64,000 nt of DNA, taken from Heterodera schachtii. Taxonomy: Eukaryota; Nematoda; Chromadorea; Rhabditida; Heteroderidae. Shown in pieces: positions 33,702 to 46,496 of the stretch (the first letter of the stretch is position 1; each line of letters opens with the position of its first letter). The DNA is taken from assembly GCA_023374025.1 (NCBI GenBank), contig SIJG01000002.1, forward strand, positions 2,239,626-2,303,625, read 5' to 3'. Made by a program: the position numbers and the translations under genes. The notes under the pieces are model-generated. The model did no database searches and had not been told where the DNA came from. It was given only the letters and a program-made list of their open reading frames with translations.

Positions 33702-35598
33702 GCTTTTTTCCGTCATTTCACATTTTTGTCAAAATTCTACCGGTTTAATGATTTGAATTAATTGTAATGAGCAGGGAACGAAAAACGGCTCTAAATACTT
33801 TAAAAATTCATTCTTTTAATTAGGTATTCGTTGCGAATAATTGAAGAAACAATGAGTTAATTTACATAATTGAAGAAACAATGAGTTAATTTACAATATT
33901 TTATTCATAATTTCACAATTGGAGTCAAGAAAATTGAAAATCTGGCGCTTTTTCAACTAAATTCTCTAATAGACTTTATTGCTGTCGATCTTGAGAAGGT
34001 GGCAAAACGAATTCGTATTTGGAAATAAAATCAGATGGAAGCGAACGAAAATAATTTTGAATTGACTTTTCGGAAGAGTGTGTCCTTTTTTGCAGAATGA
34101 ATTGTCCGATTTAAAGGCCGAATGTCCACCGCGACTAATTGTTGAAGTTTGGCACTTTCATTGAATCGGCTCACTCCGCACAAAATGTTACATTTCCAAC
34201 CTTTCGCCCGATCTTTCTCCATCCCCCTAAGATTTGTTTTTGATGGTTCTCTGTGCTGTTTTGTTTTTGTCCCCTTTCCCATCATCCGACTTTTTCTCCC
34301 CTCCAATGCATTTCCCCCCCCCCCCCCTTGTTCACCACGTCTGTCTCTTCCCTTTTTGCTTGCTGCCATCCCTTCTCATCATTTCCATTTCCTACGATTG
34401 GAACGGGCCAATGGTCGGTGGGTCCGCTGCGAGTGGGGAGGGCTTGCGTTGTTTCTGCACGGCGTCCGGTCAATCTAATCGACTGACTGACTTATCCCAT
34501 TCATCCATTTGGCTTTTTGCTGCTATCATTAAAAAAGAATTCATTTTTATTTTCAAAAAAGTATTTGGCTCAATAAAATTATGAAAAACAGTTAAAATTA
34601 GGTATATTGTCAGAAATGGAATATGATCAAAGCCTTTATTTACTATGTGAAGAAGCCGATCATGGCTTAACCAACAAATAAAAAAATAAACAACACTGTT
34701 TTATGTAAATAAGGAAGGCCGAGTCGCAACTTCTAACGAATAATTTCGGGCTAAAAATAGAATTTTTTTTTTGTGTTCATTTCATAAAAACAAATCCTAA
34801 GAAAAAAAGATTAAATCAATAAAAGTTGCAGCCCTTCTTTATAAAACACAATAATTGGCCAAAAAGGAGCCGCACCAGAATTAGTTGGCATTGAAATGCT
34901 GACATTTAATTTTTGATTTGTAGATTTCCTTGTACCAATTCTGATTTAAAAATACAAAAATTAAATACCTATTTTAGGATTTTGATTTAATAACTGCCAT
35001 TTTTGAGAGAGATCACTTACAGATCATTTTAGAGAAAAGTCTTGTTCCATATCCTACTGTGTTTTATCCGGTCCCGTTTTTCCGTTCTCATATTTCTGTT
35101 AATCCCATGCAAAAAAAACAATTTGGTAGAAATTTATGAAGGAAAATTAATTGAAGGGACCAATTGATGTTTAGCGATTCGGTGACTGTGCTCCTTTTTT
35201 TCCTTTGGTTCGGTCCCTTTCTGCTCTTCAAAAAAATGTAATAAAATTTTAAATTAGCTATCATCTTTTTAATTTATTAAACTTTAGGATGAGAAAATTA
35301 AAAATTCAGCGGAATTTTTGCTTTTAAAATTTTTTGAGGAAGCAACATTTCCATGCATTTTTGAAAATCAAATTAAAAACAAGTCAAAAGCGCTGTTCAT
35401 TAAATTTCTCATACAAATCTAACTTAATTAAGTTAATTGCAATACCTATTAAAGTCCAATCGTCTCTTATTCCACAGCCATTCAATTGTTTCACTTGTAT
35501 GGTAATTTCCAGAACAGCTGTCTCAATTATCCGAGAAAAAGTTTGTGAAGTGTTTACATACTTGATAATTCAGTTACACTAATTATATGTTCTTTCAG
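33702..35598. other. Intergenic; short tandem duplication, no gene
   Basis: Between the helicase stop and headcase I see no exon. A 29-bp unit, TAATTGAAGAAACAATGAGT plus TAATTTACA, is duplicated in tandem at 33,838-33,866 and 33,867-33,895. A CT/C-rich patch with a C homopolymer sits at about 34,200-34,470. The rest is AT-rich. Confidence 0.55.
35593..35598 (+). promoter_or_regulatory. Probable spliced-leader acceptor directly before headcase ATG
   Basis: TTTCAG immediately precedes the ATG at 35,599, with a pyrimidine-rich lead (TTCTTTCAG). In nematodes this is the usual form of a trans-splice acceptor, and no upstream cis exon was found. Inference from consensus only. Confidence 0.5.
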
Positions 35599-37514
35599 AT
35601 GTCTAAGCGGAAAAAAGTTTCGGGATGTTCGAGTAGGTGAGAAATTCTAATCAGCACTGAACATTAATTATTAATGGGTGCTAAATAGCAACTAAATGCG
35701 GGAAAATCAGAGTTATTCACTCACTTTTCCAATGTCGTTTTGCGGTTGTTTACACGTTTTACCCTTCAGCAATCTCACTGAGTCCGAATCTCGCATGTAC
35801 AATGAGAAGACGGACTGTCCCGTGCCAAAAGTCTCTTGCGTGTGTAAAGGTAATTAATTAACCCGCTGATTTGGTTTTGGTTTTCCATGTTTCCACTTCT
35901 CTTTTCAGAAGTCCCTTTGCCGACGAACGTCGACGGCGAAGAGTGCGGCGTTCGCATGCGTTGTACAAATGACAATTGTAACTTGGTCAAATTTCTGCTG
36001 CACGAAGCATGCTTCGATCAATTGGAACAGAATCTGCTGAAGATTCTCAGCAGTCGAGGTCACTGATTCCGCCATTCATTCGTTCATTATTTGTCTACGT
36101 TTCCCTTACCCATCGCTTCCGCTGCCTTTAGGCTCCGCCCGTGGTTGGACTTCCTCGCAGCTCAGATGCAATCTTTGGGAGCGAAAAGGGCTTACACTTA
36201 TCAAAAACGAAATCCCTTGTCGTTGCGGGAAAGGGCTTATGAGTCGTGATGTCGAGTTTTACAAGGTAATTTCACTTGTGTAGGCATTATAAAATGGCAT
36301 TTCTTGCAGAAACACGAATTGGAAATAGCCAAGAAAAGTCAGCAACTCCAAGTCGACAACAGACAACGGAAGAAGAAGAAGAACAAGTTGCCGCTGCTCA
36401 ACTTCAACAGCAATGTGCCAGTTTCGGCCGATTTGCTTCAGAACGGATTCAGCGGAGGGATCAGTCGGTGGGTAAACAAACGAAAAGAAAGTAAATGACT
36501 GACACAACGCTTCAACGGAAGAAGAATGAGCTACGGACAGTGCTCGCATTCTTCGTCGACCCCGCTGTTCTATGGACAAGCGTTGTTAAGTGAAAGCGAG
36601 TCGGACTTTGCGTACGATCTGAGAAGGACTTCGACGCCGGCTCCGTGCAAATCGAAATTAATTGTGGAAAAGCCTAAGCCAGTCCGCTCTTCCGATTGCT
36701 TACAGTGGTGACAAAAATGCTTTAGTTATCGGACGACCGGCCAAATTCAAAAACAAAGATTCCTGGGCTTCAGCCAATGGTTGCACCCAAACAGCGCAAA
36801 TCACAGTCGAAACTGTCGAGAGAAACGGCTGCTGGTGCTGCTGCCCAAAAGAACGCAGCGTCAGCAAAGGAGAAGCAACAACAACAGAGAGTGAAAGCGG
36901 AAGAGGAGGCGAAGCTGAAGGAGGAAGTGGACTCGTCACAAGAAATTGTGTTGCTTAAACGGGAGGAGGAGGAAATGGTGGTGAGGAGCGAACCAACATC
37001 AGAGGAGGGGGAGCAGCAACAACAGGTGGCAATTTGAAGGGGGAAGGCAAAAGGTACAGCGAAGACGAAACTGTTTATTATACGCAGGTTAAGAGCGGAA
37101 GGCAATACACACTGTTCGGCACGCCTGGCTTCTTTCTCGGCGAACTTTTAATGGTAGGGGCATTTTGAGTTTATGTGTAGATAAACCCTCCTCAAAAAAA
37201 AAACGGGGATTGGCGACGGTTTTGATTTCTCATCAAAATTCTGGCAAATGGACGAGATCATTTTTTGCTTGGCCCGAAAATGTCCATTTCTTCCAATTTA
37301 AAATGAGTTTTCAGCACATTTTCAATTTTCGTAAATTATTTAACGCTTTTCATTGTCTTAAAAATCCTATTCCTTCTTAAAGGCCGATGCTAAATTACCA
37401 CGGCTACTGCTTCCACATCGCTACAACAGTGGATCATGCGGACAAACGAATGTGGAGGGAGTAGAAGTGTTGCTGATAAAGATGTACAATTACCCACTCC
37501 CGTACAATATTTAA
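35599..37514 (+). CDS. Headcase (HECA) homologue
   Basis: Headcase is a conserved cytoplasmic regulator of cell growth and quiescence (in Drosophila it acts with Unkempt downstream of TOR/InR signalling). The signature block is clear: VRMRCTNDNCNLVKFLLHEA and CFDQLE, then SARGWTSSQLRCNLWERKGL and CRCGKGLMSRDVEF, matching the family's CxNxxC, RxxSW, NLWxKKG and CxCGxG pattern. Later exons carry the basic KKKKNKLPLLNFN segment, a Ser-rich region (MSYGQCSHSSSTPLFYG), a Gln/Glu-rich low-complexity part (about 36,778-37,030) and the final exons with DETVYYTQVKSGRQYTLFG and IKMYNYPLPYNI. The first exon starts MSKRKKVSGCS; introns are about 40-230 nt. The 3' exons after 36,700 are less certain than the N-terminal half. 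Confidence 0.85.
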
Positions 37515-38136
37515 AACAAAGACACATTGACGCCTTCGCCATTTGAACTGGCAATTTGTAGTTGGTTAATTAAAAAGGCAATTAAAAAGATGCCAGCCCC
37601 ACTCATTTGTTCATTAAACATATATGTTTAGAAAGTCAAATTTCATTTTCATTAACCTAGTCCATGATTAATCTTGCGCTTTTCTTTTTGTAAATCCGCC
37701 CACCCAACTACAAATTGCCTGTGCCCATGTCCATTTGGGAAGACATTGCACATTTTTGTTCATCCGAACATTTACTACGGATAGATGGCTAAACAAATGA
37801 TCTCCCTCCAAGGCGATTTCCATAATTCAGATAGTCTTTTGGTCAAATAAATCAATATAAAATTGCTCGTTAAATTTAGAGAAAGAGTCCCAGAAGCAAT
37901 TAGTGCACCATTTGCCGTCATACTCATTAATACAATGGCAATAAATGGGCGTCGTTTGAGTGAGCGGAAATAGAAAATAAAGTCATTATAATAGCGATAG
38001 CTTTACCCCACTAAATAATTGTGAATGCTTGTACATCAGAATTAATCCTCTGTCCGCGTCAGATTTTAATTGCGTCTCTATTGTCCACATTTTACCGCCC
38101 GCCTCGGGAGTTACTAACAAATAAGCATTCGTGCGG

Positions 38137-38714
38137 AATGAGCAAAAATTTAGTTCCGATCAGAAATCCCGCGCCCCACCGTGGGTTCAATGCCAAGGCG
38201 AGAGAAGTGGGACTTTTTATTTTTTTGATTTCACTTCAAATTAATAACCAAGGTTTTGCTTGATTCGCCGGATGGTTGGTTTTGTTGGACACATTTGTTT
38301 GTTAGCTGTGTTTTCTTTGTTCAATTCAGTGTATAATAGCGGAATGAGACGGTCGGGGAGCGACGAAGAGTTTCTGAGAAAGGTGGGACTGATCAGATTT
38401 AGGAGGACGGGCAGCGAAGAGTTGGACAGCGGGGGGTCGACCCCGACAGGTGAGAGATGGTAAAGCCATGCCAAACGAAAAGCAAGGGCAATTTAGCAGC
38501 ATTAAAATGCGAAAGTGGCTTTGATGCAATCGACGGAATGCCAAAACTGAAGTTGACAAATCGCAAAAGCTTAAAGGCAGGACATCGCTTGCTTGCTGAC
38601 ATCGGAAAGACGCGATCAGTCGGCGATTTGTCCAAGCCAATTGCGATGACTTCAAAAGCATTCCCGCAATTTAAAATTGCGAAGTTCGCATCAGAGAAAC
38701 AAAGCATAAATTAA
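38137..38714 (+). CDS. Small basic protein of unknown family
   Basis: The supported part is two exons: about 38,344-38,447 (MRRSGSDEEFLRKVGLIRFR, then RTGSEELDSGGSTPT) and about 38,495-38,714 (AALKCESGFDAIDGMPKLKL through KFASEKQSIN). The joining intron is 47 nt (GTGAGAG to AATTTAG). An upstream exon beginning MSKNLVPIRNPAPHRGF at 38,137 may belong to it, but the phase of that junction is unclear. The joined product is short (roughly 107-130 aa), Lys/Ser-rich, and has no TM, signal or known domain. The SGSDEEF and TGSEELDSG patches look like acidophilic (CK2-type) phosphorylation sites. Confidence 0.5.
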
Positions 38715-39109
38715 TGAGTATTAAATAAAGGCCGGCAATGTCTGAAAATGTAAAGGAAACAGACGAGGATGAGGCGAATCAGCAGATGGAGGCACCAAAA
38801 CGGACAACACAGTACAAAATGCAGTGACAATGAAGTGGGAAAGAAAAGCAATGAGATTAGGCCGGATGAAACGTTTGACCGATCCTTTGGACCGATCTCA
38901 GCAAAGATAAGGAAAATCTGTTCTCCAATGACCATTCGTTTCCAAATGACCCCTCTGACGTTTGTATTTGTATCCAACAGATATAACACTTTTATTTATG
39001 CACCACTCATTTTTATGTTTAGAGCCTAAAAAGTAAAAATACACAACTCACAATAAATTGAAAGTGTGGGTTAAATATTTCATTATTTGTAATTAATTTC
39101 TGGGAATGC

Positions 39110-39455
39110 TCTGTTTAAGAAAATTAGCGTTCCGGTTGTTTCCGGTTGAGACCGACATGAAAATTTTCAAAAATACACCCCTGAAATGAAAAATTTCTCA
39201 AAAAATCATGTACAAAACTTATATTTTATTTTTTATTTTTTTGAAAACAATTTTAAAAATGGTTTACCTATACTGATTTGGCCTAATTTTTATTTTGAAT
39301 AAACTTTATCATTTTACACTCCTAAAATTAGGTTTTTTTTAGTGCCTATTCCATTTTTTTGAGCCTATTTTTGGGGTTTTTTTTAGGACCTAATGCCTTT
39401 TTAGAGCATAAAAATCGTATCCCTACTAATGATCAGTGACCCCGAAAACCACATT
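39110..39455. repeat. AT-rich dispersed-repeat segment
   Basis: No exon. It contains TGAAAATTTTCAAAAATACACC and ends with GATCAGTGACCCCGAAAACC, the minus-strand form of the GGTTTTCGGGGTC(A/G)CTGATC signature also present at 30,825 and 56,360. The T-rich centre with AGTGCCTATT and GAGCCTATTTTTGGGG phrases resembles 29,860-29,930. Confidence 0.45.
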
Positions 39456-39609
39456 AGAAAATAATTTCAAAAAAGAGAGTGGCAACCAACCTACAGTAGT
39501 TCTGAATTTCTAACACTAAAATTAAAAAAAATTCCAGGTTTTTTTTACTTTCATCCATTCCTTTTGCATTAAATACTTTTTATTTACTACGGGCTTCTTC
39601 CCTCTGCTG

Positions 39610-42600
39610 ATGTTGTACAACATCACTGTAATCTTTTCTTACTTTTATATTTGTTGCATTTACGCTTTTCAGTTTCTCAATAGACTCAGTCGATCCCTTT
39701 GCGAGGCGGTGAATGACCAGGAAAGGCGTGAGGCCGAGGAGACTCTGTCAAAACTGATTGATTCGCAAGACTGTCTTGGCAATTGTTTACTGCTCTTGCA
39801 AGATGGAGAGGTTAGAGAAGATTGTTGGTTCCCATGGGCGTAATCGGAGAAGGAACTGAGTTCTCCAAAAATCCCTAAAAAATTTCGTTAATAGGGCATC
39901 AAATTCGAAATTTACAAAGCATGTTTAAATACTCAAAAAAAAAATATCAACAAGTGGTGGTTTCTTCTTGTTTTTTTGGTACATAAACTCGGATTCAAAA
40001 ACGGCTATTTTTCACACACTTTTCTCTGTTAAGCAGCCATTTGCGCAAGTTGTGGCCAGCGGAGCACTCAAGCGAATGTTGAACAGGAAAATCAGCCTGA
40101 GTATCCAAGACCGACTCCAATTAAGTGAGGGAATTTGAAAGCGGAAACCCAAAAGAAAGTGTTAAATGATTTAGGAAACTACATTCTTGAATATCTGATT
40201 GCACGGCCAACTTTGCCTCCTTTCATTTTGAATCCGTTATGCAAACTTTTCGCGCTCCTAACAAAAGTCGGATGGTTGGAGAAGGAGCCGCAAACGGACG
40301 CCCTTCCTTTCCAATCGCCCGTCAGAGAACTCTTCAAATTGGCTCGGGTGTTTAAGCTTATCAATTTTGAACACAAATTACTTTTTTGTATTTTTAAGGA
40401 TAGCACAGATCAAGGACTTTTGGCGCTGAAATTGCTTGGGTCGCTTGTGGAGGAAGCGAATTCGGTAAATCACAAAACAATGGAAGCCTTTGAAAAAGAA
40501 AAAATGTAATTGTGACCCGTAATAATCACAGGACGAGGGACTTGAGTCGATAAGCAGACAACGAAAGATTTCTGGCGATTTTCGAGATAATTTTTTGCTG
40601 GACATTTTTGTCGCCTCGTTGGACATTATAGAAAGTGCCGTTGGAAAACAACTCACCGACGGAATTAAGGTCGGTCGAAACACAGATTTGCTTACTAAAA
40701 GAAAGAGTACGGTTTCTTGCCACAATGATTTTGAAATTAAAATTTGGACCCCGATGATTTAGAATACCCTTTCTTTTTACCATAAAATCCTCATAGTAAA
40801 ATTCATGTTCTCGAATCTTTTGTTCCTTCCTTTTTCTGATTTTCAATTTTTGTTCAGTTGAGTTGCGTCTCTCAAGCAGTCGACCTCACTTTGGCTAGCG
40901 TTTCCTTTGACTTCGTCGGCTCAATGTTCGGTTGGTCATTTTTGAAAAGGAAAAAATACTTTTTTGAACTAACTTTTAGACGAAACCCTCGATGAAAATG
41001 TCAACATTCAAATCCCCGCCAGATGGCGTCCAGGTTTATACTTTTTTTTTTTGCTCATTTTTCCTAATTTTGTTTTCAGTTCTTCTCGACCGTTCCGTGG
41101 TCAAACTCATGTTCGACTTGTATTTTGTGCTTCCACGTGATCATGTTGTAAAAATCTTCCAAACTTTGGTCCGTTTTTTGGGCTTATATTTCTGTATATT
41201 TATAATTCCTTCAAATTTCAGGTCCAACTCTCTTCCGTCCGACGAATGCTTTTTGACAGCAATGACCGACAAAAGTATTTGGAGCAAATTGTTAATGGCC
41301 TAAAGCGCGTTTTGGAATCACCAGAGAATCTGAACACTGCTGTAAAATGGGCTTTTTATGGTTTTATTCCTGTTCAATTTTAGGACAATTTCCACCAATT
41401 TTGCCGAGTTATTAGCCGAATGAAGGCCAATTACCAAGTGTCCGAATTGGTCAAATGCGATAGTTTTTCTGAGTTGTTAAACAGTCTCACCAAATTCACC
41501 CTGGAATGTCTGTCCATGTCCCATTTCTTCACAACCAACAGCATTTACTACTTGATCTCTTTCTGGAGCAAACTCGCCGGTTCCCTCGGCTACGCCCGTG
41601 TCGACGTCGAATTGGTCATCAGTTTTCTTTTATTTTGTTCAATTCCCGTTTTTTTCAGATTTCCCTTTGCATTCCCAAAGTTTGCACTGCTTTCATTCAG
41701 TCGAGAATCGCATTGTGTGAAAGTGTTGTTAGGTCACTGACCATTTTCTCATCCCTTGCATTTATTTGCCTTTCCTTTTTCAGACAGGGCGTCGAAGACC
41801 CATTGGATGACATGGGCTCAGTGAAGCAACTCATGGAATTGTTTACCATTCTGTCGCGGAAGGACTACAAACAAACGGTGAAGGAATTGCTGGCCAGGTT
41901 CGACGAGAGTCTTGGCATTCTTTTCACGCAGGGCATTTCTGAAGAGGTTCAAACGGAGAATGAATTTTGGAAAGGGTTTGAAGTTAAACTTTTTAAGGAG
42001 CAAATTATCGCCCGGAAAAGGCTGATTTGGCTGATTACAATGATGGCCGCTGGAATAAACGGGAAGGCGTCTTCCAACAGCAGCGAATTGGACGACGACC
42101 TTTATGACGGGGAAGTTGCCGCGCGCGTTTGGAAGGTTTGTGCCGGCGTACCTAACCATTGCAAAAGTCAATTGACATTTTGCAGACAATGCAATTGACA
42201 AACGGACGATTGGAACGGCAACATCCCAGCGTTATGGACATCCAATTGGAGTTCGCTTACATTTATCTGATGGACGAATTTCGCAAGGCTTACATTTCCG
42301 ACCAAGTGATGCGTGATAGTCAAGTGTACGAAAAGTTGGCGGAACTCGGCATAACGGACGACTCCGAAGTGTTACGACTTTATGCCCAGAAAATGTTGGG
42401 GGATTTGTTGTGATAGTGATTATAACATGCACTTTTGTTCTTTAGAATCGTCAATTTGACTTACTGGGGAAAGGACGAGAAGATCCTTTCGTCCACTCTC
42501 TCTCTTCTGAATGATCTCACCGTCGGATACGCAAATGTACGCAGACTTTTGAAGACGAAGGAAATCCAAGAACTGCTCCGAAACCATGCTGTGACTTATT

Positions 42601-44869
42601 ACTGATTTTTTCTCTTTTATCGAAAGCTTTTCATTGCCAGGCCTTTGACTTTGTCATTTCCATTGAGGACATTTCCATTATGAAGTCGCGGACAAATTTC
42701 TACGCTTCACTTATGCGCCTGTTGAACATTGAATTGGAAGATGACCCCGGACTTTTCAGCCAGTTCATGGGTCCCATAAGCGGTATTATAATGAATCAAT
42801 AAACTTTTTTTTAATTTACGGGTCCTTTTAGAAAAGTTCAAAGGGATTCTCGCGATGTTCCAAAGCAATTCCGCCGCGACTTTTTCCAGCGAGGGCCAAC
42901 TAAAAATGGCTGTGATTGGATTTGTTCGTGACCTTCGCGGCATCGCACTCGCATGCACCAAAAAAGCCAATTACCAACTTTTTCTCAATTGGGCGTAAGT
43001 TTTTTTGTTTCATTCATTATCCTCTAAAATGGCACATTGGCTAATTGAGAATGCCAAATGTGTTCGCCGTGATGATTGAGTCGGTGAAGCGATGGACTGA
43101 CAATGCGGACATTTGCACGCCAATTCTGAAATTGGTGGCCGAAATGACCATGAACAGGTCGGACTCGACTTTCCATCGCTGCTTTTATTTTCTGAACCGC
43201 TTCAGACAGTCGCGGCTCACTTACGACATGCACAGTTGCATCACCGTCGTGCTTTTTCGCCATGTTTCCTCCGTCCTTTTTGAGTACGGCAATCGCTTTT
43301 TGCAACTTCCGTCGGTGCCCAAAGGCCAGCACTACAAACAACGGGTCAAAAACATCGGAGTGATTTGTCAAATTCTGCGACACGTTCTCTCCGGCAATTA
43401 CGTGTGTTCTTTTTTTATTTGTAATTTTGGACTGATTATTTATTTATTATTATTTTAGCTTCCGCATGGCGTTTTTTGGCTTTACGGTTAGCGAATTTGA
43501 ATTAAATAGGCACGGAAAGAAGAATTGGCAAATGAAATTGACAAATTTTTAGGTGACAATTGCCTTAACGATGCGCTCGACATCACTTTTAAATTGTTTT
43601 TGCGGCTACAGGAAGAGAATTTTTTGGTCATTCCATCGCATTATTTGGCCATTTTTCTTTCTTTCATCTGTTTCCTTTTTAAGGCTTACTCCAAAGTTGC
43701 TCAGTGCATTTATTATTGGTTAGACATCGTTACTCAGGGAAGCATGGTAACGCATTCACAACAGACGCAATTCACAGAGTTTTGAGTCGCCTTTCAGCCA
43801 TATGTGTCCAAATTGGACGAGCAAATATTCATCGCCATTCTTCGCGCTGTGCACAAGGGCCTTTTGTCTGTGGGTGAGTGCCTTTTTTACGGTGCTTACC
43901 CTTCGGATTTAGGCCACTGGCGGTTCGGCAAGAGTGGCTGACCCATTGGGGTTTAATAATAGTGCACAATGTTTTGGAGGTTGTTATGTTTTTGGGTAAA
44001 AAAAGAGGGCCAGAAACTGCTGTTTACAATTAGTGTTGTTTTTGTGCATTTTCCATTCTGTCCAATCCCTCGTCTTTTCAGACACTACAATCTGTTCCAC
44101 TTCCTGCACAATTCTCGACCAAATTCTCGACTATGTGTTCGAACGGGTCAGTCGTCCTCTCGTTCAGGAGATTTTGCCCTCATGCAAGGAGCCGGAGGGG
44201 GACAAATGGAGAGCCGCGATTGACCACCATCCGGAGATCCTTTACGACGTGAGATATAATGGAAAATAAGGGAGGGGAGGAGCGGGTCAGCAAACAAAAT
44301 TTCGAATTGAGTCCAATCAATGTAAATCGAACAACTTTTTCCTTTTCATTTTTACGCGCATTTAGCAAATTATTCTAATTTGTCCAACTTTACAGCTGCT
44401 CAACACCATTTTCTCCCAATTGCTCTTCGAGGAGGTGAAGTGCCAATGGTCGATGTCGCGCCCTCTTTTGGGGCTAATCATTCTCACCGCCAGCAGCGGA
44501 AGGTTCGAGCAGTGCAAAAACGAGTTCATTTGTCAGCAACCCACCCAACTTCAGCAACCGCTTGAGCAAGTTTGTTCGCCATTGCTCAACTGTTCACAAT
44601 TTGCAATTCATTCCCATTTTTTCACCTAAGGCCTTCTCACGACTGATGGACGGAGTGAGAGAGGACAACGTTTCCCTGAAGAACAAAGACAACTTCACGC
44701 AAAACTTGAGCAGTTTCAGAAAGGAGGTGGTTTGCCAATTTAATTTCCCCCTCTCCTCCACTATGGCAATAATTCTCAGGTCGAGGCGATTCTCAAGGGC
44801 AATCCCATCGTCAACAGTTCAGCCACCAACGGAACATCCGAGCAAGAATTTGACAACATGACCGATTAA
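39610..44869 (+). CDS. xpo-7: Exportin-7 (XPO7/RanBP16)
   Basis: XPO7 is an importin-beta-like nuclear transport receptor that binds RanGTP and moves folded cargo through nuclear pores. The start MLYNIT (39,610-39,630) splices to FLNRLSRSLCEAVNDQERR and DSQDCLGNCLLLLQDGE, matching the human N-terminus. The match continues to the end: TRPTLPP-like YLIARPTLPPFILNPL, FDFVGSMFDETLDENVN, IQIPARWRPVLLDRSVVKLM, FCRVISRMKANYQVSELVKC, ARVDVEL, QGVEDPLDDMGSVKQLMELF, EFRKAYISDQVMRDSQVYEK, GFVRDLRGIALA, CQWSMSRPLLGLIIL and NFTQNLSSFRKEVEAI, with the stop at 44867. Twenty or more short exons are separated by introns of about 40-100 nt. I found no frame break. It is convergent with glutaredoxin-3. Confidence 0.95.
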
Positions 44870-45066
44870 TGGACGGGCGGCCGAAGGTTTCGTTGTTCAC
44901 TTCACACACGGACCTCATGCCCATCTTTTTGTTCTTCCGTTCTCATACACAAACCCCTTTCCTATTCAATATAACCAACTCATTGTATTTGTCACTTGTT
45001 TTTTTCGTACGGACGATAATGACAGAACACATATTTTATTTAGTATTTTTTGCTATTTCAACATCA

Positions 45067-45082
45067 ATAAATGTTGAATAAA
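45067..45082 (+). promoter_or_regulatory. Polyadenylation signals for exportin-7
   Basis: Two AATAAA hexamers (45,067-45,072 and about 45,077-45,082) lie about 200 bp after the XPO7 stop. They are only about 26 bp from the last codon of the convergent glutaredoxin gene, so the two 3' UTRs probably overlap. Confidence 0.6.
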
Positions 45083-45107
45083 TAAAGAGAGCGAAAAGAA
45101 TTCCATT

Positions 45108-46202
45108 TTAATGCTTTTTCGGCAATCTATCCACGAAATTTTGTTCCTTGAGCTCCTCTCTGATCACATCGAGTCCGCCCAACAGTTCCCCGTCCAAATA
45201 GACTTGCGGATAAGTGGGCCAATCACTGTAGGATTTCAGTCCTTGTCGCACCTGCTCATCCGCGAGTATGTCAAAGGTCCAAAAATCCACGTTGTGACTG
45301 CGCAATCTTAAAAAAGGGACGATGAGATTTGCTCCGATGCAGACCGATCACTCACAGATCAACAATCTGACGGCTGAAGCCTGAAAAAGGGATTCAAACT
45401 AAATTCCGTTGTGTTAAAGCTAAAAAACGAATCGCTCTGGACTGAACGATTTGAATTTGTTGGTAATACGAAACCCTTAGAATTTCCTTCAAATTTGCCT
45501 TTTCCCCAGGGGTTCCTTCCCCCTTTTCATCCCACCGCATTTCGGCCCCTCGGGCGTCCCTTTCATGAACAGAGTGAGTCGAGCAGTGTTGATCAGTCTC
45601 TTCAGACGCGAGTTGAGATCCTTTTTAGGGATTGGAAAGTGACGGGGGAGGGGGGGGGGGGGGTCACCTCGCAAATGGCAGCGCCGGATGGAGCGTCGCT
45701 TTCACCAGCGGAAAACGAATCCAACGAACATTTGGCGGCCCAATCTTTCAGTTCGGCGGGCTGAAATCCCTCCACGCGGCCGGCGACTTTTCCGCCCTGA
45801 AAAGAATGTTTATTTGGCAGGACCTTCTCAGGCAACAAAACTTCGTCTGCTCTCCCACCCCCCTTATTGTTTCCCCTCGTTTTTCTAAGAAAACCAACCT
45901 TGAAAATGATGACAGACGGAACGGCACAGACTTTTTGTGCCATTGAAACTTCGGGCAATGACTCCGCGTCGACTTTGGCTATATCGAAAGCATTCTGTCC
46001 GTATTCTCTCTGAAGTTCCATCAGCAAATCGTCCAACTGCGCGCAAGAGGAGGCCCAAGGGGCGGAAAAGTGCACAAAAAGCGATCTTTTGCTACAATTA
46101 CAAAAGGACAAATGGAAGGAAATTCGGAGAAACGAACCTTTCCCCTTCGGTGGACGAAACGAATGTTTCGAATTGCTTTTTGTTGCCTATCACTTTAAGC
46201 AT
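45108..46202 (-). CDS. glrx-3: Monothiol glutaredoxin-3 (PICOT family), Trx-Grx form
   Basis: GLRX3 carries [2Fe-2S] clusters in the cytosol and delivers iron-sulfur to other proteins. From the ATG at 46202 a thioredoxin-like domain runs [49 protein letters not shown]; the CxxC redox pair is reduced to a single Cys (SSC), as in the family. A linker then leads to the Grx domain: [37 protein letters not shown] (CGFS active site spanning a splice junction), [38 protein letters not shown] and KKH stop. Vertebrate GLRX3 has two Grx domains; I see only one, as in yeast Grx3/4. About six exons, with one intron holding a C14 tract at 45,648-45,661. Confidence 0.93.
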
Positions 46203-46496
46203 TATTCGTTGGTCACTGTCACAAATTTTGCTGAGATAAATAAATTTTTGGATAAATTTTGGGTGGTGTCCAAAAAATCAGTACTCTGGACTGAATCATA
46301 CAACTAGTAAAAACGCATGAAAATATGAATTCAAAAGCTATGTATTGACAGGCACCAAATAGGTAAATCAAATTTTATTAATGAATTTTAGGTGGCAAAG
46401 CAGAAACGATTAAAAAAAAAATTTAATTCTTAATAAATACATTATTCAAAAAATTAACATACATAACATGCAGTCACGGAATAAAATCTTTTCCTC

